Positions 1 through 5,642 of a stretch of 6,343 nt of DNA are shown here, piece by piece. The DNA lies in NCBI GenBank assembly GCA_029863735.1, contig JAOTUT010000099.1, forward strand, positions 1 through 6,343. The letters run 5' to 3'. Both the position numbers and the translations under genes were made by a program. Under the pieces are notes generated by a model, which saw only the letters and a list, made by a program, of their open reading frames with translations, was not told the DNA's origin and made no database searches. Numbering within the stretch: position 1 is the stretch's first letter; every line of letters starts with the position of its first letter. The DNA comes from Ignavibacteria bacterium (GTDB taxonomy: Bacteria > Bacteroidota > Ignavibacteria > Ignavibacteriales > Ignavibacteriaceae).

Positions 1-27
1 TTCACATTATTCTAAGGAAAGGGAAAA

Positions 28-456
28 ATGGAAACCAAAAAAGTATATCTTAAGCAGGTTAAGGGATTAACTCTCGCAGCGAAAGGGGAATCAAATCACT
101 GGATCACGATGGATGGACCTGAAAAACTTGGCGGCAGTGATGCCGGTGTAAGACCTAAAGAGCTAATTTTAATGGGTCTGGCGGGTTGTACAGGAAGCGA
201 TGTAGTTAGCATACTTCAAAAGAAACGGGTTAAACTCACAGACTTTGAGATTAACATAACCGCACAGCAAACCGAAGAGCATCCAAAGGTATTTGCACAT
301 ATAGATTTGGAGTATGTTTTTTATGGTAATGGGATACAGCCAAAAGATGTTGAAAGAGCAATTGAGCTTTCAACAGAAACTTATTGTGCTGTCTCAGCAA
401 TGCTTAAAAAAGCAATGACAATAGACCATACTTACAGGATAGTTGAAACTGGTTAG
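28..456 (+). CDS. OsmC/Ohr family protein
   Basis: This 142-residue protein has the full length and motif layout of the OsmC/Ohr superfamily, small cytoplasmic thiol peroxidases that reduce organic hydroperoxides. The two conserved cysteines are visible: C54 in the LAGCTGSDVVSIL helix and C120 in ETYCAVSAML. The N-terminal beta part (residues 1-40), the central long helix that begins at the first cysteine, and the C-terminal half beginning at DFEINI follow the family order. The sequence resembles the general OsmC-like (YhfA-type) branch more than classical Ohr, so the natural substrate is uncertain. The start is supported by a purine-rich Shine-Dalgarno stretch, AAGGAAAGGG at 14-23, just before the ATG. 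It appears monocistronic in this window and ends before a probable terminator at 481-509. Family assignment is secure; peroxidase activity is inferred from the cysteine pair. Confidence 0.93.
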   Translation: METKKVYLKQVKGLTLAAKGESNHWITMDGPEKLGGSDAGVRPKELILMGLAGCTGSDVVSILQKKRVKLTDFEINITAQQTEEHPKVFAHIDLEYVFYGNGIQPKDVERAIELSTETYCAVSAMLKKAMTIDHTYRIVETG

Positions 457-480
457 TTAAATAAGAATTGATAAAAATAT

Positions 481-516
481 ATCCGTCGCCGCAAACTGTG
501 AGGACGGATTTATTAT
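481..516. terminator. Probable bidirectional rho-independent terminator
   Basis: ATCCGTC (481-487) and GACGGAT (503-509) form a perfect 7-base-pair stem around a 15-base loop. On the + strand it is followed by TTATTATTA; on the - strand it is followed by ATATTTTTAT (complement of 471-480). It lies between the stop codon of the OsmC gene (+, 456) and the stop codon of the convergent VOC gene (-, 534), which is where a shared terminator is expected. The loop is fairly long and the T-tracts are interrupted, so its strength is uncertain. Confidence 0.65.
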
Positions 517-533
517 TATACACACCGATAATT

Positions 534-884
534 TTAGCTTTTCTGATATAAACCGATACTGTTACCATCAAGGTCTGAAATTACGGCATACCATCCCATA
601 GCTGGAATAGTTGTTTTCCCTACCTTAATATGTCCGCCAGCAGTTTTAGTTTTTTCTAATACCGGGTCGAGCTGATCAACTGTTACGTGGAAAACGGTGC
701 TGTCACCTTTTGCAACTGATTCAACTTTTCTTAATCCTGCCATAATCCCCTGATGATTGTTAAAAAGTAAATAACCATTTCCAAATGGTTTAAAGTCCCA
801 GCCTAAAATTTTTTTAAAAAATTCAGATGCGCGATTTAAATCTGTTGATGGGATCTCGATGTGAGAAATGAGTGGATTTGGCAT
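534..884 (-). CDS. VOC family protein (glyoxalase/bleomycin-resistance fold)
   Basis: This is a 116-residue single-domain protein of the vicinal oxygen chelate superfamily, closest in appearance to the COG3324 group ('related to lactoylglutathione lyase'). Two beta-alpha-beta-beta-beta modules can be followed. The first starts at ISHIEIPSTDLNRASEFFKKILGW (residues 6-29); the second spans about residues 62-114 and ends in the family hallmark MGWYAVISDLDGNSIGLYQ. H8 is at the usual first metal-ligand position, but the usual C-terminal glutamate (as in DPDGN-x-x-E) is replaced here by Gly (IGLYQ). A canonical metal-dependent glyoxalase I activity is therefore not supported, and the substrate is unknown. 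The start is fixed by AAGGAA (complement of 891-896), 6 bases before the ATG. It converges with the OsmC gene and diverges from the methyltransferase gene. No convincing promoter was found for it in the 100-base gap. Confidence 0.88.
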   Translation of the reverse strand: MPNPLISHIEIPSTDLNRASEFFKKILGWDFKPFGNGYLLFNNHQGIMAGLRKVESVAKGDSTVFHVTVDQLDPVLEKTKTAGGHIKVGKTTIPAMGWYAVISDLDGNSIGLYQKS

Positions 885-984
885 ATTAACTTCCTTAAAT
901 TTCTTTGTGTTAAAACTAAATTATTATCAATTCTGTGTGCAAAAATAAAAATATATCCGAGAACTCGAAAAAGATTATCGAATA

Positions 985-1740
985 ATGGAAAAATTACTCC
1001 CCAATAATGTTTTTTATAATGAACTTGCTTCCGAATATGATCAGATGATAGCATTTAAAAAAGCAATTGAAAATAAGAAAAGGCTTCTAAAAAATTTAAT
1101 TACTCCTGAAATGAAATATGCTGCTGATCTGGGATGCGGTAGCGGTGTAGATTCAATAGCTCTGACATCATTAGGTCTAAAAGTAACAGCGTTTGATCCC
1201 TCTGCTGAAATGCTGGAAGTCGCAAAGGAAAATATTATTAAAGAAAAAGCAAAGGTGACGTTACATAATCAATTCGCTGATTCTATATCAGAAGACTTTG
1301 ATGAGCAATTTGATCTGGTTGTTTCGTTAGGCAATACATTTGCTAATATCGGTAGTGAGCAATTGATAAAATCATTACAAAGATGCAAACAGATATTAAA
1401 ACCTCAGGGGATTTTATTAATTCAGATTTTGAATTATGACAAAATACTTAATGAAAAACAGCGAATAGTTAATATTACAGAAGGTGAGGATGAATATTTT
1501 ATACGCTTTTATGATTTTATTGGTACTGAAATCATTTTTAACATTATAACATTTAACAAAGAAAAATCTTCTAAACACAAACTCATCTCAACCAAATTGT
1601 TTCCACACACACAGAATGATTTTGATGCTGTTTTGAAAAAGATAGATTTCAGCAAAGCCGAGTATTTTTCAGATTTTGACCTCACAATTTTTAACAATGA
1701 GAAATCGAAGGATCTCATTATTAAAGTAATTAAAGAGTAA
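985..1740 (+). CDS. Class I SAM-dependent methyltransferase
   Basis: This 251-residue cytoplasmic protein has a Rossmann-type AdoMet-binding domain. Motif I is DLGCGSG (residues 48-54). The acidic residue ending beta-2 is D71 in AFDPSAEML. Motif IV is FDLVVSLGNTFANI (about 109-122), and the post-motif strand is LKPQGILLIQILNYDKI (about 138-154). The LGN-x-x-A and LNYDKI segments recall the glycine/sarcosine N-methyltransferase-like branch, but this is too weak to name a substrate. The C-terminal part (about 160-251) is rich in beta and charged segments and would form the substrate lid. The YNELASEYDQM segment immediately after the start is the usual N-terminal signature of such enzymes and supports this ATG, although there is no good Shine-Dalgarno sequence. 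It is probably transcribed alone: the next gene has its own promoter 68 bases downstream. The acceptor substrate is unknown. Confidence 0.9.
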   Translation: MEKLLPNNVFYNELASEYDQMIAFKKAIENKKRLLKNLITPEMKYAADLGCGSGVDSIALTSLGLKVTAFDPSAEMLEVAKENIIKEKAKVTLHNQFADSISEDFDEQFDLVVSLGNTFANIGSEQLIKSLQRCKQILKPQGILLIQILNYDKILNEKQRIVNITEGEDEYFIRFYDFIGTEIIFNIITFNKEKSSKHKLISTKLFPHTQNDFDAVLKKIDFSKAEYFSDFDLTIFNNEKSKDLIIKVIKE

Positions 1741-1766
1741 GTTTTAATTTACGCTCTCTATTAATT

Positions 1767-1780
1767 GTGATACAAATCAA
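1767..1780. promoter_or_regulatory. FNR/CRP-like binding site
   Basis: GTGATACAAATCAA matches the FNR consensus TTGAT-N4-ATCAA at 9 of 10 fixed positions, with a perfect TGAT-N4-ATCA core. Read in a shifted register it also partly matches the CRP consensus (TGTGA-N6-TCA). The centre is at 1773.5, about 70 bases before the start of transcription predicted from the TTGACA/TATGTT promoter, a spacing close to one of the class I activation positions (-71.5). No regulator gene is visible in the window and a short motif can arise by chance in AT-rich DNA. Confidence 0.35.
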
Positions 1781-1807
1781 ATTTAAAGACCATTCGTAAA
1801 AAAACTA

Positions 1808-1836
1808 TTGACATTCTGTTATTAATGAATTATGTT
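1808..1836 (+). promoter_or_regulatory. Predicted promoter of the tetR-led operon
   Basis: A perfect -35 hexamer TTGACA (1808-1813) is separated by exactly 17 bases from TATGTT (1831-1836), a 4 of 6 match to the -10 consensus. The region TATGTTTTG also resembles the Bacteroidota -7 element TAnnTTTG with one extra T. Transcription would start near 1843, leaving a leader of only about 17 bases before the ATG at 1860. It is the only strong promoter-like pair seen ahead of the five-gene operon. Confidence 0.6.
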
Positions 1837-1837
1837 T

Positions 1838-1851
1838 TGAACAAACGTTCA
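1838..1851. promoter_or_regulatory. Inverted repeat, probable TetR operator
   Basis: TGAAC (1838-1842) and GTTCA (1847-1851) are a perfect inverted repeat around AAAC. The element begins 2 bases after the predicted -10 hexamer, covers the predicted transcription start and ends 8 bases before the tetR start codon. TGAAC/GTTCA half-sites are common among TetR-family operators and the position is ideal for blocking RNA polymerase. Negative autoregulation of the whole operon is the natural inference. Confidence 0.6.
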
Positions 1852-1859
1852 GTCATAAA

Positions 1860-2459
1860 ATGTCACCACGAACAAAACAACAATACGAACAAATACGAAA
1901 AAGCAGCAAAGGCAAAATAATGTCGGTTGCGCTAAAGCTGTTTGCTGAAAAGGGTTATCACGCATCATCTATTTCACAAATAGCCGCAAAAGCAAAGGTC
2001 TCCAAAGGATTGATGTATAATTATTTCGATAGTAAAGAAAAATTACTTGAAAAAATTATTCTTGAAGGTTTTAATGCACTCACAGAATTAGAATATGAAT
2101 CAAAAAGAGGTGATACAGCAGAAGAGCAGCTTAAGAATTTTGTTGATTCGGTTCTTACTAATCTTTATTCAAATTTTACTTATTGGCAGTTGTATTTGAC
2201 TTTATTGGTTCATCCAGCTGTGCAAAAGAGATTCGAAAAGAGAATGACTGAGTTTCGTGATGAATTTGTTAGTTATCTATCCAATATTTTTAAGAGACTT
2301 GGAAGCAGGGAACCGGAACTCGATGCATTTTTATTAGGAACTTTCTTTGATGGATTGGTACTCAATTTTATTGCTGCAGAAGATGCCTTTCCAATTGAGA
2401 AAATAAAAAAAGCACTTTTAAGTAAATACATTAAAACAAAACCAAAAAGTAAAAAATGA
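1860..2459 (+). CDS. TetR/AcrR family transcriptional regulator
   Basis: This 199-residue one-domain repressor has the typical TetR length. The N-terminal DNA-binding domain spans about residues 14-65: helix 1 in KGKIMSVALKLFAEKGY, the helix-turn-helix ISQIAAKAKVSKGLMYNYF (38-56, recognition helix about 49-55), then DSKEKLLEKII leading into helix 4. The rest (about 70-190) is the all-helical ligand-binding and dimerisation domain, which has no recognisable ligand signature; the C-terminus is a lysine-rich tail. The start at 1860 has no Shine-Dalgarno sequence. It is preferred over the later Met21 because that residue lies inside helix 1. It sits first in an operon with an envelope export system, its stop codon overlaps the next start (ATGA), and an inverted repeat lies directly upstream. 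It probably represses its own operon and releases on binding a hydrophobic inducer; the inducer is unknown. Confidence 0.93.
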   Translation: MSPRTKQQYEQIRKSSKGKIMSVALKLFAEKGYHASSISQIAAKAKVSKGLMYNYFDSKEKLLEKIILEGFNALTELEYESKRGDTAEEQLKNFVDSVLTNLYSNFTYWQLYLTLLVHPAVQKRFEKRMTEFRDEFVSYLSNIFKRLGSREPELDAFLLGTFFDGLVLNFIAAEDAFPIEKIKKALLSKYIKTKPKSKK

Positions 2460-3199
2460 TTAAACTGATTTTAGTATTTGTATTGCTATTTAATTTTGCC
2501 TCAACATTTGCACAGGATGCAACAGAGATTGTGAAAAAAGCAGACGAGTTGATGCGCGCAAAATCAAGCTACACAGAAATTACAATGAATATTGTAAAAC
2601 TTGATTGGTCGCGTGAAATGGGAATGAAAGTTTGGGCCCTGGAACCGGATTATTCAATCATATATATAACAGAACCAGCAAGAGACAAAGGAACCGTGAC
2701 TCTCAAAAGAAAAACGGAAGTTTGGAACTGGCTTCCATCTGCACAAAAAGTAATAAAGATTCCACCTTCGATGATGCTGCAAAGCTGGATGGGATCTGAT
2801 TTTACGAATGATGATCTTGTTAAGGAATCATCTGTTATTAAAGATTATACGCACAAACTTATTGGCGAAGAGAACATTGATGGAATGGATTGCTATAAAA
2901 TTCAGCTCACACCCAAACCTGATGCCGGAGTTGTATGGGGAAAAATCATAGCGTGGATTGCAAAAGACACTTACCTGGAACCAAAAGTAGAATACTACGA
3001 TGAAGATGGTTTCATGGTAAAGCAATTCATTGGCAGCAATCTTCAGAAGATGGATGGAAGAAATATTTTCACTCATTGGGAAATGGTTCCCGAAGACAAG
3101 CCCGGCAACAAAACAATTATGGATTACAATAAAATTCAATTTAATATCGATACCAAAGAATCATTTTATTCTGAACAAAATATGAAGAGAGTAAGATGA
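2456..3199 (+). CDS. Outer membrane lipoprotein-sorting protein (LolA-like fold)
   Basis: This is a 247-residue exported protein. Residues 1-19 form a signal peptide (K3, then the hydrophobic core LILVFVLLFNF, then STFA), with probable signal peptidase I cleavage after A19. There is no lipobox cysteine, so it should be a soluble periplasmic protein. The mature part matches the LolA-like family PF17131 by eye: YITEPARDKGTVTLKRK (70-86), the signature WNWLPSAQKVIKI (90-102), then SWMGSDFTNDDLV (110-122), and a C-terminal beta-rich half with DCYKIQLTPKP. LolA-fold proteins are half-open beta-barrels that shelter lipid chains during transit between membranes. It overlaps tetR by 4 bases and the first permease by 4 bases, so it should be made together with the transporter and probably accepts cargo from it. 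It is not the classical LolA chaperone, and its cargo could be lipoprotein or another lipid. Family call is secure; cargo is unknown. Confidence 0.9.
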   Translation: MIKLILVFVLLFNFASTFAQDATEIVKKADELMRAKSSYTEITMNIVKLDWSREMGMKVWALEPDYSIIYITEPARDKGTVTLKRKTEVWNWLPSAQKVIKIPPSMMLQSWMGSDFTNDDLVKESSVIKDYTHKLIGEENIDGMDCYKIQLTPKPDAGVVWGKIIAWIAKDTYLEPKVEYYDEDGFMVKQFIGSNLQKMDGRNIFTHWEMVPEDKPGNKTIMDYNKIQFNIDTKESFYSEQNMKRVR

Positions 3200-4416
3200 G
3201 CACTTACATCAAACTTGCGTGGCGCAATTTGTGGCGAAACAAAAAGCGAACTTTAATTGCGGCGGCATCTGTTTTCTTTGCTGTTCTTTTGGCTTTAATG
3301 ATGCGTTCAATGCAAACAGGATATTATGATTATATGATTGACGCTTCGGTTAGAATTTATACCGGTTATATTCAGGTTCATGGAAAGGATTACTGGGAAA
3401 AGAAATCTTTAGATGAAAGTATGGTGTTGGACCAGAAGCATTTAACAGAATTAAAGAATACCAATGGAGTAAACTTAATTGTTCCAAGATTCGAAACTTA
3501 CAGTCTTATTTCTCACGACAACAAAACTAAAGTCGTGCAGGTAACGGGAATCCATCCGGAACTTGAAAATCAATTAACTGATCTTAAAAAGAAATTAGTT
3601 AGTGGAAAATTCCTAGACGATTCATCAAAAGGAATTATTCTTGCTCAGGGATTAGCTGAAATTCTTAAAGTTGGAGTTGGCGATAGTGTGGTAATTTATG
3701 GACAAGGCTATCACGGAGTTACAGCAGCTGCACAAATTCCGATTGTTGGTATTGTAAAGTTTACACTTCCTGATTTGAATAAATCATTTACTTATTTGAG
3801 TCTGCTTTATGCGCAGTGGCTTTTTTCTGCACCTGAAAGATTAACTTCCTTATCAATAATGATAGATAATCCAAAAGATCTTGATAGAGTTAAATCAGCT
3901 ATTCAGAAAGTTTTTGATGCTAAATATGAAGTGATGGATTGGGAAGAACTATCTCCAGAACTAGTGCAATCAATTCAGATTGATAATGCATCCGGAATTA
4001 TTATGCTTGGAATTCTTTACATAGTAATTACATTTGGAATTTTCGGCACAATTATGATGATGACTGCAGAAAGAGTAAAAGAATTTGGAATTCTTATTTC
4101 TGTCGGAATGAAAAAATGGAAGCTTGGACTGGTTACTCTCTACGAAACACTTTTCGTTTCCTTTATAGGTGTTTTTACAGGAGCGATAGTCAGCATCCCG
4201 ATTCTTCTTTACTTCAGGGCGAATCCAATTCCGTTAACCGGAGAATCTGCTGAAGCAATTCTTGCATTTGGGTTCGAGCCAATCCTGCCATTTGCAATTT
4301 ATCCCGGAATGTTCTTTGCACAAATCTGGACAGTGCTAGCAATAGCTATGGTTTCAGCACTCTATCCGATTATGTTCATTAGAAAATTACAACCAGTTGA
4401 AGCTATGAGAGGTTAA
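3196..4416 (+). CDS. ABC transporter permease, FtsX/LolC-LolE type (first copy)
   Basis: This 406-residue inner membrane protein has the four-helix MacB/FtsX/LolCE architecture. A cytoplasmic amphipathic start, LAWRNLWRNKKRT (residues 7-19), precedes TM1 (about 20-38). A large periplasmic domain (about 40-262) includes VIVPRF-like and IVGIVKF strands. TM2 (267-289) is followed by the cytoplasmic coupling segment ERVKEFGILISVGMKKWKL (292-310) that contacts the ATPase. TM3 lies at about 313-339 and TM4 at about 371-394, and the end LQPVEAMRG is typical of FtsX-fold permeases. Members extract lipoproteins or lipids from the inner membrane, or drive periplasmic conformational work, without moving substrate through the membrane. 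The start overlaps the upstream stop (ATGA) and is preceded by GAAGAGAG at 3184-3191. It is paralogous to the next gene, so the pair should form a LolC/LolE-like heterodimer. The exact cargo is not inferable. Confidence 0.93.
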   Translation: MSTYIKLAWRNLWRNKKRTLIAAASVFFAVLLALMMRSMQTGYYDYMIDASVRIYTGYIQVHGKDYWEKKSLDESMVLDQKHLTELKNTNGVNLIVPRFETYSLISHDNKTKVVQVTGIHPELENQLTDLKKKLVSGKFLDDSSKGIILAQGLAEILKVGVGDSVVIYGQGYHGVTAAAQIPIVGIVKFTLPDLNKSFTYLSLLYAQWLFSAPERLTSLSIMIDNPKDLDRVKSAIQKVFDAKYEVMDWEELSPELVQSIQIDNASGIIMLGILYIVITFGIFGTIMMMTAERVKEFGILISVGMKKWKLGLVTLYETLFVSFIGVFTGAIVSIPILLYFRANPIPLTGESAEAILAFGFEPILPFAIYPGMFFAQIWTVLAIAMVSALYPIMFIRKLQPVEAMRG

Positions 4417-4417
4417 T

Positions 4418-5632
4418 ATGCTTTTAACTTTAGCCTGGAGAAATATCTGGAGAAATAAAAAACGAAGCTTGATTATAATTTCAGCAATAGCAGTTGGTTT
4501 GTGCTGCGGTTTGTTTTCAAGTGCCACAATGTTTGGTATGTGGGATTCAATGATTAACACTACAATTGATCGGGATCTTGGACATTTTCAAATTCATTCA
4601 AAAGCTTTTGAAGATGAAAAATTACTAACAGATACAATCCCAAATTTTGAAAATATTATATCAACAATAAAAACAAATAAAAACGTTATAGGAGCTTCAT
4701 CAAGAATTCTGATTGAAGGTATGGCATCTTCTGCAACAACTTCTAACGGAGTAAGAATACTTGGGATAAATACTGAAACCGAGAAAAAAGTTACCTCTGT
4801 CTATAAGCAGATCGTTAAAGGAAGTTACTTTGAAGAAACCTGGAAAAACCAGATTGTAATTGGTGAGAAGCTGGCGGATAATCTTGGTCTCAAAGAAAAA
4901 TCTAAAATTGTCCTGGGTTTTCAGGGCATTGATGGCTCAATAATTTACGGTGCATTTAGAGTTACGGGAATATTTAAAACAGAATCTTCCATCTTTGATA
5001 AATCAAATGTATTTGTAAAAGAGGATGACATTTTAAGACTTATTAACTCGGATAAAATCTCAAATGAAATTGTTATTAGACTAAGCTCTGTGCAGCAGGT
5101 TGATTCTGTTTACATTCCAATTAAAATAGAATTCTCAAATCTTTCTGTAAAGTACTGGGGAGAACTTGCCCCGGAGCTTAAGTTCTATTATGACATGCTT
5201 ATCGTGCAAATGAACATTTTTGTGGGAATAATTTTGTTTGCTCTTTTATTTGGAATAACTAATACAATGCTCATGTCAGTTATGGAAAGGGTGCGCGAGT
5301 TTGGTGTGCTAATGGCTGTAGGAATGAAAAGAAGTCGTGTCTTTTTTATGATAATAATGGAAACAATTTCTCTTTCATTTATTGGTGGAATTATCGGGCT
5401 AATACTTGCACTAATTCTTATCCAATATTTTGGAAGTGTTGGTATTAATCTTTCAGCGTTTACAGAAGGACTTTCTCAATGGAGCCTAGGAACAAGACTT
5501 TATACAAACTTGCCGTTTTCATTTTATCCACCGCTTGTATTAATGATTCTTGCGACTGCAATAATAGCCGCCTTCTATCCGGCACTTAAAGCAATAAAAT
5601 TAAAACCAGCAACAGCAATAAGAACGTATTAA
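4418..5632 (+). CDS. ABC transporter permease, FtsX/LolC-LolE type (second copy)
   Basis: This 404-residue permease has the same plan as the preceding gene: N-terminal LAWRNIWRNKKRS (5-17), TM1 about 18-38, periplasmic domain about 40-260, TM2 264-287, coupling segment ERVREFGVLMAVGMKRSRV (290-308), TM3 about 310-336, TM4 about 370-390, and C-terminus LKPATAIRTY. The ends and the coupling segment are strongly alike between the two copies, as is a short block before TM2 (WEELSPEL in the first copy, WGELAPEL here). Most of the periplasmic domain has diverged, pointing to an old tandem duplication with specialised halves. It starts one base after the previous stop, with GAGAGG at 4407-4412 five bases before the ATG. 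It should pair with the first permease and be energised by the downstream ATPase. No transmembrane segment or motif appears to be missing. Confidence 0.93.
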   Translation: MLLTLAWRNIWRNKKRSLIIISAIAVGLCCGLFSSATMFGMWDSMINTTIDRDLGHFQIHSKAFEDEKLLTDTIPNFENIISTIKTNKNVIGASSRILIEGMASSATTSNGVRILGINTETEKKVTSVYKQIVKGSYFEETWKNQIVIGEKLADNLGLKEKSKIVLGFQGIDGSIIYGAFRVTGIFKTESSIFDKSNVFVKEDDILRLINSDKISNEIVIRLSSVQQVDSVYIPIKIEFSNLSVKYWGELAPELKFYYDMLIVQMNIFVGIILFALLFGITNTMLMSVMERVREFGVLMAVGMKRSRVFFMIIMETISLSFIGGIIGLILALILIQYFGSVGINLSAFTEGLSQWSLGTRLYTNLPFSFYPPLVLMILATAIIAAFYPALKAIKLKPATAIRTY

Positions 5633-5637
5633 TGGAG
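5633..5637 (+). promoter_or_regulatory. Ribosome binding site of the ABC ATPase gene
   Basis: TGGAG lies 5 bases before the ATG at 5643 and directly after the stop codon of the second permease. It decides the start of the truncated downstream gene and supports co-translation within one transcript. Confidence 0.7.
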
Positions 5638-5642
5638 TAACA

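Noticed and set aside
885..984. Possible divergent promoters between the VOC gene and the methyltransferase gene
   Set aside because: TTTTTG/TAATTT-like words occur on the - strand but with the wrong spacing (13-16 bases), and nothing better was found on the + strand; promoters must exist here but cannot be placed from sequence alone.
836..1054. 72-codon open frame on the - strand spanning the VOC start and the methyltransferase start
   Set aside because: It overlaps two well-supported genes and the intergenic region, has no recognisable domain, and its sequence looks like translated non-coding DNA.
1509..1718. 69-codon open frame on the - strand inside the methyltransferase gene
   Set aside because: It lies wholly antisense within a clear coding region, has no ribosome site or family features, and is an ordinary shadow frame.
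1734..1757. Possible hairpin (AGAG/CTCT with GTAA/TTAC) just after the methyltransferase stop codon
   Set aside because: The two short stems are mutually incompatible or bulged and no T-run follows, so it is not a convincing terminator.
2828..3139. 103-codon open frame on the - strand inside the LolA-like gene
   Set aside because: It is antisense to a strongly supported gene; its hydrophobic, Phe/Ile-rich composition is what the complement of this AT-rich coding frame produces.
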